Shown here piece after piece: positions 16,717 through 26,355 of a DNA stretch of 42,099 nucleotides. Below the pieces are notes generated by a model. The model did no database searches, was not told the DNA's origin, and was given only the letters and a program-made list of their open reading frames with translations. The first letter of the stretch is position 1; each line of letters starts with the position of its first letter. This DNA is from Steroidobacteraceae bacterium (GTDB lineage Bacteria; Pseudomonadota; Gammaproteobacteria; Steroidobacterales; Steroidobacteraceae): positions 1-42,099 of the forward strand of contig JANWKR010000124.1 of assembly GCA_025451275.1 (NCBI GenBank). Direction: 5' to 3'. The position numbers were made by a program, and so were the translations under genes.

Positions 16717-19341
16717 TCAGTGCCCGGGACCCATCCGCCAGGTCGCCGTCACGCCGACGGTCCGCGGCCGGAACGTATACTGATTGTGCTGCACGGTCGG
16801 CGGGTTAACGATGCCGACCGCGTACGTGTCGGCCTGTCCCAGTGCGTAGTTGATCACCGAATGAGTGTCGAATACGTTGTCGACGAAGGCTGACACCTGC
16901 CACTCACCGAGGTTGAGCCCGGCGCGGAACGACGTGAAGGTGGTCGACGGCAGCGTGTAAGCGGCTGGCACCTGGCTGGGTACGAACTGCGAGGTCGCCG
17001 GATCCTGCAGCGCGGCCAGCCACGGGTTGCGGCTCTGATACTCCCAGTCGACGCGCACGAAGGCATCATGCTGGAAGGGCTTGAAACGGTACTCGGCGCC
17101 GACCGCGACGTTCCACGGCGGGTTGGTGCCGGGCGCGCCGTTGATGGACGCCTGGCCGGAAATCGCATCCCCGTTGACCACCAGCGGCTGGCCGGCGTCG
17201 TTGACGATAGGTGAGTTGCCGTCGAACCGCGCGCTGTTGTAGCCGGCCGCAAAATCAAAGTACATCGGCCCGACATTGGCCTCAGCCTGCAGGTCGAAGC
17301 CCTTGGAGATCGCGTTGCCGACGTTGGTGATGAACTGCAGGCCGCAGCTGCCGGCGATGTAGACACTCTGCTGAATGCCCTTCCACTTGATGTAGTAAAC
17401 GCTCGTGGCGATGCGGAAATTGTTGCCGAACGCGTTCTTCGAGCCGATTTCGTAGTTCTGCGTCGAGTCGGGGTCGTAAGTGAGAGGCGCGCCGTTCGGG
17501 AAGCCGGCCGCGGCCAGGTCGGCATCGCAGTACGAGGGGAGCGAGGGGTTGCCACCACCGACGCGGAACCCCTTGGCGTAGCTCACGTAGAACAGATTGC
17601 TCGGGTTCATCTGGTACGACAGGCTCGCCTTGGGCGTGTTCGGGTTAGAGGTGGTCGAGGCCACGCGCTGCGCGAGCGGAATGCCGACGCCGTTGGCATC
17701 GAGCACGATCGGGCCGAAGTTCTCGAGTCCGTCGGCATAGTTGCGGATCTCGAAGGTGGTGTGCGCGACGCGCTCGCCGAGAGTGAGGCGCAGCCGGTCG
17801 GTGAAGTTGAAACTCACTTCGCCGTAGGCGGCGATCTGCCGGTCAAAGGTCGTATTGGTGTTGTAGTAGATGCTGCAGGCCGGAATGTACGGGTAGTTGG
17901 CATTGGTCGGGCATGAGTAATAGGGCCCGAACAGATCGGTGGCGGTGTCGCCGTACAGGTAGGTGAAGAAGTTGTCGATCTGGCCGGTGGGATCGCTGAG
18001 ATTCTCGATGCTGCCCTCCTTCGCCAGCTGCCAGAAGGCACCCACAGTCCAGCGCCAGCGCGAGGTGTCGTCGTTCGACTGCCAGCGCAGCTCCTGCACG
18101 TAGCTCTGCTGGCGGTTGGTTATCGTGTTTGGCGTCTGGAAGCTGGTGAAGCCGGCCGGCAGGTGAATGCCGTTGCCGTCGAGCAGCGGATACCACGGGC
18201 AGTCCGGTGGCGTATCGGCGAGGCAGCCGAGCCCGCCGAACAGCGGGTTGCTCGGCCAGCCAAGCAGCTGGAAGAAGCCCAGGTCGTACACCGTGCCCTG
18301 ATAGCCGGTCAGTTCCTTGCGGTGATAGTAGGAGGTGTTGGAGATGATCTGGCTCTTGCCCAGGTTCCACTGCAGCTTGAGGGCCGGCAGGTACCACTGG
18401 TCATCCACGGGAATGCGCTCCGGAGTCGCATTGTTGAACTGCCCCTCGCCGGGGTTGGAGTACGCCGGCCAGTAAGTGGACTCGTCGTGCTTCTTGGTAC
18501 TCTGATAGATGATGCTCGGCGTGACCGTGAAGGAGCTGGCCGGCTGCCAGATACCGGCCAGGCGCAGCATGGCGGTGCCGGAATGGTTGGCGTTGGCCTC
18601 GGTCTGTGCGCCCGTGTTCGGATCGACGCGGTTGATCCAGCCGCCGTCGGAGCGATACCAGGCGCTGGCACGGAAGCCGAGCGTGCCGTCGATGATCGGC
18701 TGGCCGTGCGCAACGCCGAGCTCGTAGCTCGGCTCCCCGTACTGGGTGTAGGCGGCTTCCGCACGCACGTAAGTCGTGCTGAGCGTGGTGCTGGGCTCGG
18801 TGAGGATGTAACGCACCGTGCCACCCTCGGAGCCGGAGCCGAACAGCGTGCCCTGCGGACCGCGCAGCACCTCGACGCGTGCCAGGTCGAACGTCTTGGG
18901 CAGCGTGTCGTCGGGGTTGAAGCCCACCGAGCGCATCTGGATCGGCGTGTCGTCCAGGTAGATGCCGGTCGTGCCGGCGCCGGCGGAAGAGGAAATGCCG
19001 CGGATCGAAATGGCGTTGGTGCCCGAGGTGTCGATGCTGACGCCGGGAGTGAAGCGCACGATGTCCTGGAAGTCCTTGATGCCCTTGAGGTCCATGTCGT
19101 CCTGGGTGAGCGCCGTGACGCTGATGGGCACCTTGCTGAGGGCCTCCTCGTGGCGCGTGGCGGTGACCACCACTTCCTGCAAGCCGCTGCTGGCCTGATC
19201 GGCGGTGCCGGCCTCGGCGGATGCGGGCGCGGTCTGCGCCCCGGCCGGTGCGACCAGGGCGCCCGTCACAGCCAGCAGCACGATCGACGGCAGCGCCGGC
19301 ACGGCGCGAGCGGAATTTCCCATACTCCTTTCCCCCTTCAT
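16717..19341 (-). CDS. TonB-dependent outer membrane receptor
   Basis: The 874-residue protein has a signal peptide (MKGERSMGNSARAVPAL with a hydrophobic run ending at PAGAQ). A TonB-box-like segment LQEVVVTATRHEE is followed by a plug domain (ISIRGISSSAGAG, VEVLRGPQGTLFGSGSEGG) and a long beta-barrel with NPPWNVAVGAEYRF and FRAGLNLGEW near the end. It should take up a specific small molecule through the outer membrane using TonB energy. The ATG at 19341 overlaps the stop of the ABC ATPase (ATGA). A second ATG at 19323 has AAAGGAG just before it, one base away. It is last in the aminotransferase operon, so its ligand is probably that pathway's substrate rather than iron. Confidence 0.9.
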   Translation of the reverse strand: MKGERSMGNSARAVPALPSIVLLAVTGALVAPAGAQTAPASAEAGTADQASSGLQEVVVTATRHEEALSKVPISVTALTQDDMDLKGIKDFQDIVRFTPGVSIDTSGTNAISIRGISSSAGAGTTGIYLDDTPIQMRSVGFNPDDTLPKTFDLARVEVLRGPQGTLFGSGSEGGTVRYILTEPSTTLSTTYVRAEAAYTQYGEPSYELGVAHGQPIIDGTLGFRASAWYRSDGGWINRVDPNTGAQTEANANHSGTAMLRLAGIWQPASSFTVTPSIIYQSTKKHDESTYWPAYSNPGEGQFNNATPERIPVDDQWYLPALKLQWNLGKSQIISNTSYYHRKELTGYQGTVYDLGFFQLLGWPSNPLFGGLGCLADTPPDCPWYPLLDGNGIHLPAGFTSFQTPNTITNRQQSYVQELRWQSNDDTSRWRWTVGAFWQLAKEGSIENLSDPTGQIDNFFTYLYGDTATDLFGPYYSCPTNANYPYIPACSIYYNTNTTFDRQIAAYGEVSFNFTDRLRLTLGERVAHTTFEIRNYADGLENFGPIVLDANGVGIPLAQRVASTTSNPNTPKASLSYQMNPSNLFYVSYAKGFRVGGGNPSLPSYCDADLAAAGFPNGAPLTYDPDSTQNYEIGSKNAFGNNFRIATSVYYIKWKGIQQSVYIAGSCGLQFITNVGNAISKGFDLQAEANVGPMYFDFAAGYNSARFDGNSPIVNDAGQPLVVNGDAISGQASINGAPGTNPPWNVAVGAEYRFKPFQHDAFVRVDWEYQSRNPWLAALQDPATSQFVPSQVPAAYTLPSTTFTSFRAGLNLGEWQVSAFVDNVFDTHSVINYALGQADTYAVGIVNPPTVQHNQYTFRPRTVGVTATWRMGPGH

Positions 19342-20483
19342 GACTGCAGCAATACCGCTGCATCTGCACTCCAGCTGACGAACACCTCGTCGCTCCAGTC
19401 GATGGCCGCCTGGGAGGTACGGCGCTCGTTCTGGGCGAAGACTGTGACCAGCTTGCCGCTCGACGTGCGGATCCTGTAGGTCGAGCGATTGCCGAGGTAG
19501 CCCAACTCCCACACCGTGCCGCGCAGCTGATTGGTGCGCGCCGCGTTGCTGGGCTCCTTGCCGAGTCGCACCTTCTCCGGACGCAGCGCCACCCAGACGC
19601 GCTGGCCGACGTTGAAGCGCCCTTCGTCATCGACCAGCAGCTCGCAGCCGGTCTCGACGCAGTGCACGGTGATCAGGCCCGGCTCGCAGGCGCTCACCGT
19701 GCCCTCGAAGAGATTGGTGGTGCCGACGAAGTCGGCGACGAAGCGGGTGCGCGGGAATTCGTAGATTTCCGCCGGCGTACCGACCTGCGCGACCTGGCCG
19801 CGGTCCATGACGGCGATGCGCGTCGCCAGCGCCATCGCCTCGTCCTGGTCGTGGGTCACGACGATGAAGGTGATGCCCACCTTCTGCTGCAGATCCATGA
19901 GCTCGAATTGCGTCTGTTCGCGCAGTTTCTTGTCGAGCGCCGACAGCGGCTCATCGAGCAGCAGCACCTTGGGCCGGCGGATCAGCGCGCGGGCCAGCGC
20001 CACCCGCTGGCGCTGGCCGCCGGACAGCTGGTGGGGTTTGCGCGCCCCGAGCGCACCGAGCTGCACCATCTCGAGCGCCTCCTGGGTACGCTGGCGCCGC
20101 TCGCCGTCGCTGAGCGACAGGCGGCGCAGCCCGTAGCCGACATTGGCCTCGACCGTCATGTGCGGAAAGAGCGCGTAGGACTGGAACATCATGTTGACCG
20201 GCCGCTCGTGCGGCGGCACGGCCCCCATGTCCACCCCGTCGATGCAGATGCGGCCGCTGCTCGGCAGGGCGAAACCGGCGAGCATCCGCAGCAGCGTGGT
20301 CTTGCCGCACCCCGAGGCTCCCACCAGGGCGAACATTTCTCCCTTGTAGATGCTGAGGCTGACGTTATCGACCGCGGTTGCGGCGCCGTACGTCTTGCTG
20401 ACGCCGTCGATGAGGATCTGCGCGCTCGCGCTCGGATCGAGCCAGGGCCGGTCGGCGAGTGGTTTCGTTTGCGTCGCGATCAC
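19338..20483 (-). CDS. potG: ABC transporter ATPase, PotG-like (polyamine/quaternary amine import)
   Basis: The GTG start at 20483 (VIATQTKPLADRPW), with GGGGG six bases upstream, gives 381 residues. Walker A GASGCGKTT (K61), signature LSGGQRQRV (about 153-161), Walker B LLLDEP (D177, E178) and the H-loop H211 are all intact. A C-terminal TOBE_2 domain ends in DEVFVSWSADAAVLLQ, very like PotG. It should power a PotFGHI-type importer whose permeases and binding protein are encoded 9 kb away (29230-32076). No permease is adjacent. It sits between the GcvT-like and TonB receptor genes in the operon, tying import to that pathway. The longer upstream frame is shadow of the GcvT-like gene. Confidence 0.9.
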   Translation of the reverse strand: MIATQTKPLADRPWLDPSASAQILIDGVSKTYGAATAVDNVSLSIYKGEMFALVGASGCGKTTLLRMLAGFALPSSGRICIDGVDMGAVPPHERPVNMMFQSYALFPHMTVEANVGYGLRRLSLSDGERRQRTQEALEMVQLGALGARKPHQLSGGQRQRVALARALIRRPKVLLLDEPLSALDKKLREQTQFELMDLQQKVGITFIVVTHDQDEAMALATRIAVMDRGQVAQVGTPAEIYEFPRTRFVADFVGTTNLFEGTVSACEPGLITVHCVETGCELLVDDEGRFNVGQRVWVALRPEKVRLGKEPSNAARTNQLRGTVWELGYLGNRSTYRIRTSSGKLVTVFAQNERRTSQAAIDWSDEVFVSWSADAAVLLQS

Positions 20484-20508
20484 GTCGGGCCCCCGGTTGC
20501 TGCGCCGC

Positions 20509-21735
20509 TCAGTAGTCCGCTGGAGGCGTGGCGCGGCGCCTTGTCGGGGCGAAGAACGGCCGCTCGACCACGCGTGCCCGCACCATCCGACGCTCCCACA
20601 CCAGTTCGCGGTTGAGATAGATATCGGCCCAGACTTCCGAGCCGGTGGCGCTGCACGATGCATCCACCAGTGCCAGCGCCAGGTTGCGCTTGCAGGTCGG
20701 CGACCAGGTCGCGGAAGTGACGCTGCCGGCTTCGCGCCGCCCGGAGCGCTCGGTATACAGGAGCGCATTGTGCGCCGGCTTGGTGCCCTCGACATCGAGG
20801 CCGACCAGCAGGCGGCGCGGACCACGCCGCTGCTCCTCGAGCAGGGCGCGCCGGCCGGTGAAGTGGCCCTTGTGGAAGTCCACGAGCCACGCCAGACCCA
20901 GCTCGAGCGGCGAACGCTCGGTGCCGAGGTACAGGGTATGCTCGGCCGACACGAAGTCCGCCTTCGGCAGGATGAAACCGGCTTCGATCCGGGCAATATT
21001 GAGCGCCCGCGAGCCTATCGGACGCACGGCGCGGGTGCGGCCCACTTCCATGAGCGCATCCCATACGGCCTCCGCGTCCTGCGGCTGCATCCACAGCTCG
21101 TAGCCCAGGTCGCCGGTGAAACCGGTGCGCGACACCATGATCGGCACCGCAGCCCGCGCCGCGGCCGGGTCCGCCGCCAGCTCGAACCCGCCGTGCTCGA
21201 ACGGCTTCAGACGCTCGATACCGGCAACTCCTGCCAGGCGCAGCAGCCGGCAGGAGGTCGGCCCCTGCACGGCCAGCGCTGCAACCTCCTCGGTGATCTC
21301 ACGAAGCTCGACGTCGAAGCCGATGGCCGAGGCCCGGAACCAGTCGAGCTGCCACTCGGCGGTGCACACGCGATACTCATGCGGCGCCAGGCAGAACACC
21401 GTGCCATCGTCGATCAGGTGGCCCTCGTCGTTGCACCACACCGTGTAAGCGACCTTGCCAGGTGTCAGCTTGCGCATGTCGCGCGTCATGAGGCGGTTGA
21501 GAAAGCGCAACGCATCGGGCCCGGCGACGCGGTACTTGACCATCGGGGTCAGGTCGTAGAGCGAGGCGGCGTTGCGGATCGCGAAATATTCCTGCTCGAC
21601 GCTGGTGAAGACATCCACCGTGGTGTAGCCGCTCCACGGTATGAAGCTGTCCAGCTGGCTGAGCGCCCGGGCGCGTTCGTGAAACGGCGTCTTCCGCAGC
21701 GGCTGCCGGTAGTGTGGTTCGCTTTCGGTAAGCAT
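20509..21735 (-). CDS. GcvT-family folate-dependent aminomethyltransferase / demethylase-like protein
   Basis: The 408-residue protein starts MLTESEPHYRQPLRK. A GTG two codons upstream (21741) overlaps the previous stop as GTGA and is an alternative. It has the GcvT fold pattern: SLYDLTPMVKYRVAGPDA, the folate-site loop NDEGHLIDDGTVF, TGFTGDLGYELWM and a C-terminal beta-barrel domain. Relatives are the glycine cleavage T protein, dimethylglycine and sarcosine demethylases and DmdA, which pass methylene or methyl groups to tetrahydrofolate. Next to two FAD oxidoreductases it may accept one-carbon units from an oxidised N-methyl substrate. That role is inferred from context only; no other glycine-cleavage genes are near. 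Confidence 0.82.
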   Translation of the reverse strand: MLTESEPHYRQPLRKTPFHERARALSQLDSFIPWSGYTTVDVFTSVEQEYFAIRNAASLYDLTPMVKYRVAGPDALRFLNRLMTRDMRKLTPGKVAYTVWCNDEGHLIDDGTVFCLAPHEYRVCTAEWQLDWFRASAIGFDVELREITEEVAALAVQGPTSCRLLRLAGVAGIERLKPFEHGGFELAADPAAARAAVPIMVSRTGFTGDLGYELWMQPQDAEAVWDALMEVGRTRAVRPIGSRALNIARIEAGFILPKADFVSAEHTLYLGTERSPLELGLAWLVDFHKGHFTGRRALLEEQRRGPRRLLVGLDVEGTKPAHNALLYTERSGRREAGSVTSATWSPTCKRNLALALVDASCSATGSEVWADIYLNRELVWERRMVRARVVERPFFAPTRRRATPPADY

Positions 21736-21737
21736 GC

Positions 21738-23309
21738 TCACGCCGCCTCGCGCAGCACCTGCCGGGCCGCGTTGCGGCCGGCAAGCCCCATCACGCCACC
21801 GCCGGGGTGACAGCCCGCGCCGCACAGGAACACGCCCCGCACCGGTGCATGATACTGAGCTGCGCCCGCAACCGGGCGCACCATGAAAAACTGGTCCAGC
21901 GCCAGCTCGGCATGATGCCAGTGTCCGCCGCTGATGCGGAATTGCTGCTCGATATCTGCCGGCGTGAGCAGTTCGCTGGCACGTATCGAAGCACGCAGCC
22001 CCGGCGCATAGGCCGCAAGCGTGTCGATGACCGCGGCCGTAAAGCGCTCGCGCTGCGCGTCCCAGCCGCCCGTGATCGTGTGGGGAGCGTACTGCACAAT
22101 CACCGACATGACGTGCGCACCCGGCGGTGCCAGGCCCGCGTCTGCCATGCTCGGCACGGTGACCTCCAGCATCGGTGCCGTGGAGAACTCGCCGTACTTG
22201 GAGTGGTTGTAGGCACGCTCGATGTAGTCGGACGACGGCGCCACCAGCAGGCGGCCGCGTAGCGCCGCCGCGCCCAGGCCGGGGAACTCCGGCAGCCGTT
22301 CGAGCGCGAGATGCACCTTCGCCGCCACTCCGCGCGCGCGCAGCTGCGCGACGCGCCGCACGAAGCCGGCATCGAGGTGTTCGCTGCCGAGGAGCTTGAG
22401 GAACGTGGTCTTGGGGTCGGCATTGGAGACCACCGTGCCGGCGGCGATTTCCTCGCCAGTGGCCAGCACGACGCCCGCGGCGCGATCCTCGCGCACGCTG
22501 ATGCGTGCCACCGCCGCGCCGGTACGGATCTCGACCCCGGCGGCACGCGCCGCCCCTGCCAGGGCCGCGGATAGCGCGCCGAGCCCGCCGCGCGGCTGTT
22601 GCAGCACCTCGGCGCCGCGCGTGGCGGCGGCACGGTACAAAAGCGACATCACCGTGCCGGGCGAGCGGGGGCCGAGGTTGCTGCCGAGCACGGCATCGAG
22701 CGCCAGCGCTCCCTTGAGCAGCGGCAGATCGAAGTGCTCTTCCAGCAGATCGTGTACGCACATGGCGCCGATGCGCAGCAGCTCGCGCATGTCGCGGCGC
22801 CCCAGCCGGCGCACGCCGAGCCCGAGTCCGAGGAGCGTGGCGCGATCACGCCAGCTCGCGTTACCGAGCCGCGGCGGGGTCGTACTCAATACCGGGTGCA
22901 GCGCACCGGCCAGACGCTGCAGCTGCGCCTGCCAGGCGGCATAGCTGTCGGCGTCGGCCTGTGCGCGCGCGCGCAGACCGCCCGGGTCGCGTGGTCCGAA
23001 TGTCAGATGCCGCCCGTCGGTGTCCAGTGCCGTGCTCGGCACGTCATCGCCCGCCAGCGTCAGGCCGTGACGCGCCAGGTCGAGCTCACGGCGCAACGCC
23101 GCCGGCATCAGGTGCAGCAGGTGGGCGCAGGCCGACACCGAGAAGCCGGGCGCGAACTCGCGCGTCACCGCCGCACCGCCCAGCTGCTCGGCGGCCTCCA
23201 GCAGCAGCACCGACCGGCCGCCGCGCGCCAGGTAGGTCGCGCAAACCAGCCCATTGTGGCCGCCGCCGACGACGATGCAGTCGTAGGTACTGCCACGGGC
23301 GGGGCTCAT
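21738..23309 (-). CDS. FAD-dependent oxidoreductase, phytoene dehydrogenase/PYROXD2-like (second of a pair)
   Basis: The 523-residue protein begins MSPARGSTYDCIVVGGGHNG, with the dinucleotide-binding GGGHNG and an acidic residue at LLLEA ending the beta-alpha-beta fold. It closes with CGAGCHPGGGVMGLAGRNAA, the second FAD-contact motif of the phytoene desaturase-related family. Its start overlaps the upstream stop (ATGA at 23306-23309) and its stop overlaps the GcvT-like start. It is a diverged paralogue of its upstream neighbour, and both probably arose by tandem duplication. Bacterial PYROXD2-like proteins have few known substrates. An amine or N-methyl oxidation role is inferred from the neighbours only. 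Confidence 0.82.
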   Translation of the reverse strand: MSPARGSTYDCIVVGGGHNGLVCATYLARGGRSVLLLEAAEQLGGAAVTREFAPGFSVSACAHLLHLMPAALRRELDLARHGLTLAGDDVPSTALDTDGRHLTFGPRDPGGLRARAQADADSYAAWQAQLQRLAGALHPVLSTTPPRLGNASWRDRATLLGLGLGVRRLGRRDMRELLRIGAMCVHDLLEEHFDLPLLKGALALDAVLGSNLGPRSPGTVMSLLYRAAATRGAEVLQQPRGGLGALSAALAGAARAAGVEIRTGAAVARISVREDRAAGVVLATGEEIAAGTVVSNADPKTTFLKLLGSEHLDAGFVRRVAQLRARGVAAKVHLALERLPEFPGLGAAALRGRLLVAPSSDYIERAYNHSKYGEFSTAPMLEVTVPSMADAGLAPPGAHVMSVIVQYAPHTITGGWDAQRERFTAAVIDTLAAYAPGLRASIRASELLTPADIEQQFRISGGHWHHAELALDQFFMVRPVAGAAQYHAPVRGVFLCGAGCHPGGGVMGLAGRNAARQVLREAA

Positions 23310-24901
23310 TGCAGGCGCCCCAGATCGCGCAGAATGGCGTTGGCGGCGTTGGCACCGGGCGCACCCATGACCCCGCCGCCGGGGTGGGTGCTCGAGCCGC
23401 ACATGTACATGCCCTTGAGCGGTGCGCGGTACTGCGCGTAACCAGGGATCGGGCGGTTGAACAGCAGCTGATCGAAGGTCAGCTCGCCCTGGAAAATGTT
23501 GCCCTCGGTCAGGCCCACCTCGTTCTCGATGTCGCGCGGCGTGCGGATCTCGGCATGCAGGATGAGATCCTTGAAGTTCGGGCTGTGGCGCGCGATCGCA
23601 TCGATCACGGTGTCGCCGAATGCCTGACGGCGCGCCGGCGTCCACTCCCCTTCGGCCAGCTGATAGGGGCAGTACTGCACGAACACCGACATGTAGTGCT
23701 TGCCGTCGGGAGTCATGGTTGGATCGATCTGGGTCGGGATCAGCATGTCCACGTACGGTGCACGCGACCAGCGGCCCTCCTTCCAGTCGTCGTAGGCGCG
23801 CTCCACCATCTCGAGCGTGTCGGTGATGTGCATGTCGCCGCGGGTACTGGGGGAACCCTGCGGAATCGCGGGGAACTGCGGCAGGCCGTCGAGCGCGATA
23901 TTGAGCTTGCCTGAGGAGCCACGGATCTTGAAGCGTCGTACCTGCTCGAGGAATTCGCCCGGCAGGTGCTCCGGCGCCACCGTCTCGAGAAAGGTGCGGC
24001 GCACGTCGAGGTTCGACACCACCACCGGCGCGCTGATCTCCTCGCCGCTGTCGAGCACCACCCCGGTCGCACGACCATGGCGCACGAGGATCTGCGCCAC
24101 CGGCGCGCTGGCGCGGATAGTGCCGCCACTGGCCGTCAGCGAAGCGGCCAGTGCCTGCGTGACCGCGCCCATGCCGCCGCGTGCGAAACCCCAGGCACCG
24201 ACCGCACCGTCGATGCTGCCCATGTAGTGGTGCAGCAGCACGTACGCCGAACCCGGCGAGCGCGGCCCGAGTGCGGTGCCGATGATGGAGCTGCCAGCCA
24301 GATGTGCCTTGACGATCTCACTTTCGAAGTACTCGTCCAGCATGTCGGCGCAGCTCATCGTGAAGAAGCGCAGCGTGTCGTACATGCGCGCCTCGCCGAG
24401 CTTGCCGAAGTGACGCCCGAGGAACAGCAGCTCGCGGATGTCACGCGGCTTAAACGAGGTCGGGTCCGGCGGCTCGCGCAGCAGCAGCGGCTTGATGAAG
24501 CGGCAGTGCCGCAGCATGTCGCGCACGTAGCGATCGTAGGCCTCGGCATCGTGGCGCGAATGGCGTGCCAGCTCGCGGCGCATGGCGTCGTGGTTGTCGT
24601 AGATCGCCAGGTGCTCGCCGGTGCGCATCATGGTGCAGCCGCCCTCGTAGGGGATGATCTGCAGCCCGTGACGCGGCAGTTCGAGGCCGCGGATGATCTC
24701 GGTGCGCAGCAGGCTGCACACGTACGAGCAATTCGAGTACGTGAAGCCCTCATACAGGCTGCGGCTGACGGCCGCGCCGCCGACGTAGGCATTGCGCTCC
24801 AGCACCAGCACCTTGAGGCCGGCGCGCGCCAGGTAGCACGCCGCCACCAGCCCGTTGTGGCCGGCGCCCACCACGATGGCGTCGTGCTGCTTGCTGCCCA
24901 C
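23306..24901 (-). CDS. FAD-dependent oxidoreductase, phytoene dehydrogenase/PYROXD2-like (first of a pair)
   Basis: The GTG start at 24901 (VGSKQHDAIVVGAGHNG), just after AGGGAG, gives 531 residues. The N-terminal GAGHNGLVAACYLARAGLK and LVLERN form the FAD-binding Rossmann fold. The C-terminal CGSSTHPGGGVMGAPGANAA is the matching FAD motif. Blocks such as LGPRSPGSAYVLLHHYMG align with the LGPRSPGTVMSLLYR block of the next gene, showing the two are paralogues. It follows the aminotransferase gene by 23 bases. The substrate is not known. Confidence 0.83.
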   Translation of the reverse strand: MGSKQHDAIVVGAGHNGLVAACYLARAGLKVLVLERNAYVGGAAVSRSLYEGFTYSNCSYVCSLLRTEIIRGLELPRHGLQIIPYEGGCTMMRTGEHLAIYDNHDAMRRELARHSRHDAEAYDRYVRDMLRHCRFIKPLLLREPPDPTSFKPRDIRELLFLGRHFGKLGEARMYDTLRFFTMSCADMLDEYFESEIVKAHLAGSSIIGTALGPRSPGSAYVLLHHYMGSIDGAVGAWGFARGGMGAVTQALAASLTASGGTIRASAPVAQILVRHGRATGVVLDSGEEISAPVVVSNLDVRRTFLETVAPEHLPGEFLEQVRRFKIRGSSGKLNIALDGLPQFPAIPQGSPSTRGDMHITDTLEMVERAYDDWKEGRWSRAPYVDMLIPTQIDPTMTPDGKHYMSVFVQYCPYQLAEGEWTPARRQAFGDTVIDAIARHSPNFKDLILHAEIRTPRDIENEVGLTEGNIFQGELTFDQLLFNRPIPGYAQYRAPLKGMYMCGSSTHPGGGVMGAPGANAANAILRDLGRLQ

Positions 24902-24924
24902 GGCTCCCTGTCCCCGCGCTCGTC

Positions 24925-26253
24925 TCAGGCGGGGACGCGGCGCGTCTTGGGCAGCGCGTCGAGGGTGCGGTCGATCGCGATCTCGAAACCGCGCAGCGTG
25001 TCGGCGAGGCACGAATCATCGTGCGCCTCGCACACGAACCACGGCTCGCGCGAGTCCGGCTCGCACAGGACGCCTTCCTCGTGCAGCACCTTGGCGGCGG
25101 CATCGTAGAAGGTGTAGTCGCTGCCCTTCCAGTCGCGGTAGGTGCGCGGCGGCTCGTGCGCGAAGTACAGGCCCGTCATGGAAGGGTGGCCGACGAAGCT
25201 GTGCGCGATGCCGCGCGACTTCAGGATCGCGCTCTTGCCCTGGCGCAGCCGCGTGCCGTACGCCGCGATCTTCTCCAGCGCATCCGTCTCGGCGAGGATC
25301 TCCAGGGTCTTTTCGGCCGCCGCCAGCGACACCGGGTGCGCGGTGTAGGTGCCGCCGTGCGCCACGCCCTTGCCGAGCTTGCGCATGATGTCCTCGCGCC
25401 CGGCGAGCACCGAGATGGGGTAACCGTTGCCGATGGCCTTGGCGAAGGTGCACAGATCGGCACGCACGTTGTACAGCTCCTGCGCACCGCCGCGCGCCAC
25501 GCGGAAGCCGGTCTTCACCTCATCGATGATCATCACCACGCCGTAGCGGTCGCACAGCTCGCGCGCCGCGCGCATGTAGGACGGGTCGGCGGCGATGCCG
25601 AGGCAGTTGCCCATGATGGGCTCGACCAGCAGGCAGGCAATGGTGTGACCGTGGCGCCTGAGCACGTCCTCGAGCTGGTTGGCGTCGTTCGCCTGCACGA
25701 AATGGGCGAAGTTACGCGTCGACAGCGGCACCCCCTCGCTGTACGGGTAGACCTCGGGGTCGCCCACCTGCTTCCACTTGTCCATGGGCGTGAACCACAT
25801 GGCCGCATCGAACAGGCCGTGGTAGCTGCCCTCGAGGATGACGTAGTTGTCCTTCTTGGTGTACGCGCGCGCCAGGCGCAGCGCCGCCATCACCGCCTCG
25901 GTGCCGGAGTTGGAGAAGCGCACCAGCTCTGCGGCCGGCACCATCTGCGCGATACGCTCGGCGACCATATACTCGCGCTCCGTCGAGAGCGCGAACACAC
26001 CCCCGACCTCCATGCCGGCGCGGGCCGCCGCGTCCACGCGCGGGTCCGCATAGCCGAGGATTGCGGGCCCGTAACCCATGCGGTAGTCGACGTAGACATT
26101 GTCGTCGAGGTCGGTGATGCGCCCGCCACGCCCCTGTTTGACGTAAATGGTGCGGTCCTCGCCCCAGAAGCGGAAATTCGAGGCCACCCCTAGGGGCAGG
26201 CGCTGGAGTGCGCGCCGGAAGTGCTCGTGGTTCCGGGTCAGAGTTCTCGCCAT
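24925..26253 (-). CDS. Class III PLP aminotransferase (glutamate-1-semialdehyde aminotransferase-like)
   Basis: The 442-residue protein starts MARTLTRNHEHFRRALQRLP. PLP motifs are intact: RFSNSGTEAVMAALRLAR binds phosphate, D244-E245 lie in IIDEVKTGFRV, and the Schiff-base lysine is K272 in TFAKAIGNGYPISV. It resembles the GSA-aminomutase-like branch, whose members act on varied beta-, gamma- or omega-amino compounds, and is not HemL itself. It is first in a leftward six-gene operon with the FAD enzymes, GcvT-like protein, ABC ATPase and TonB receptor, and diverges from Rieske oxygenase 2. A role in deaminating an imported diamine or N-methylated amino acid is inferred. Confidence 0.87.
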   Translation of the reverse strand: MARTLTRNHEHFRRALQRLPLGVASNFRFWGEDRTIYVKQGRGGRITDLDDNVYVDYRMGYGPAILGYADPRVDAAARAGMEVGGVFALSTEREYMVAERIAQMVPAAELVRFSNSGTEAVMAALRLARAYTKKDNYVILEGSYHGLFDAAMWFTPMDKWKQVGDPEVYPYSEGVPLSTRNFAHFVQANDANQLEDVLRRHGHTIACLLVEPIMGNCLGIAADPSYMRAARELCDRYGVVMIIDEVKTGFRVARGGAQELYNVRADLCTFAKAIGNGYPISVLAGREDIMRKLGKGVAHGGTYTAHPVSLAAAEKTLEILAETDALEKIAAYGTRLRQGKSAILKSRGIAHSFVGHPSMTGLYFAHEPPRTYRDWKGSDYTFYDAAAKVLHEEGVLCEPDSREPWFVCEAHDDSCLADTLRGFEIAIDRTLDALPKTRRVPA

Positions 26254-26323
26254 GGCTGCACCCGCTAAGTATCCGGATTTAAAGGTGTTAGGGCGGCAGC
26301 TCCTGTGCCTGCGCCCAGAAAAC

Positions 26324-26337
26324 TATATGATCATATA
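26324..26337. promoter_or_regulatory. Perfect 14-bp palindrome, candidate operator A
   Basis: TATATGATCATATA is a perfect 14-bp inverted repeat inside an AT-rich island in otherwise very GC-rich DNA, between the aminotransferase operon and Rieske oxygenase 2. On the minus strand it overlaps TATAGT (26327-26322), a possible -10 for the aminotransferase operon. It is a good candidate site for a dimeric repressor such as the TetR-Rieske fusion encoded next door. The pairing is inference. Confidence 0.6.
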
Positions 26338-26355
26338 AGTTTTTCGGGTAGAATT

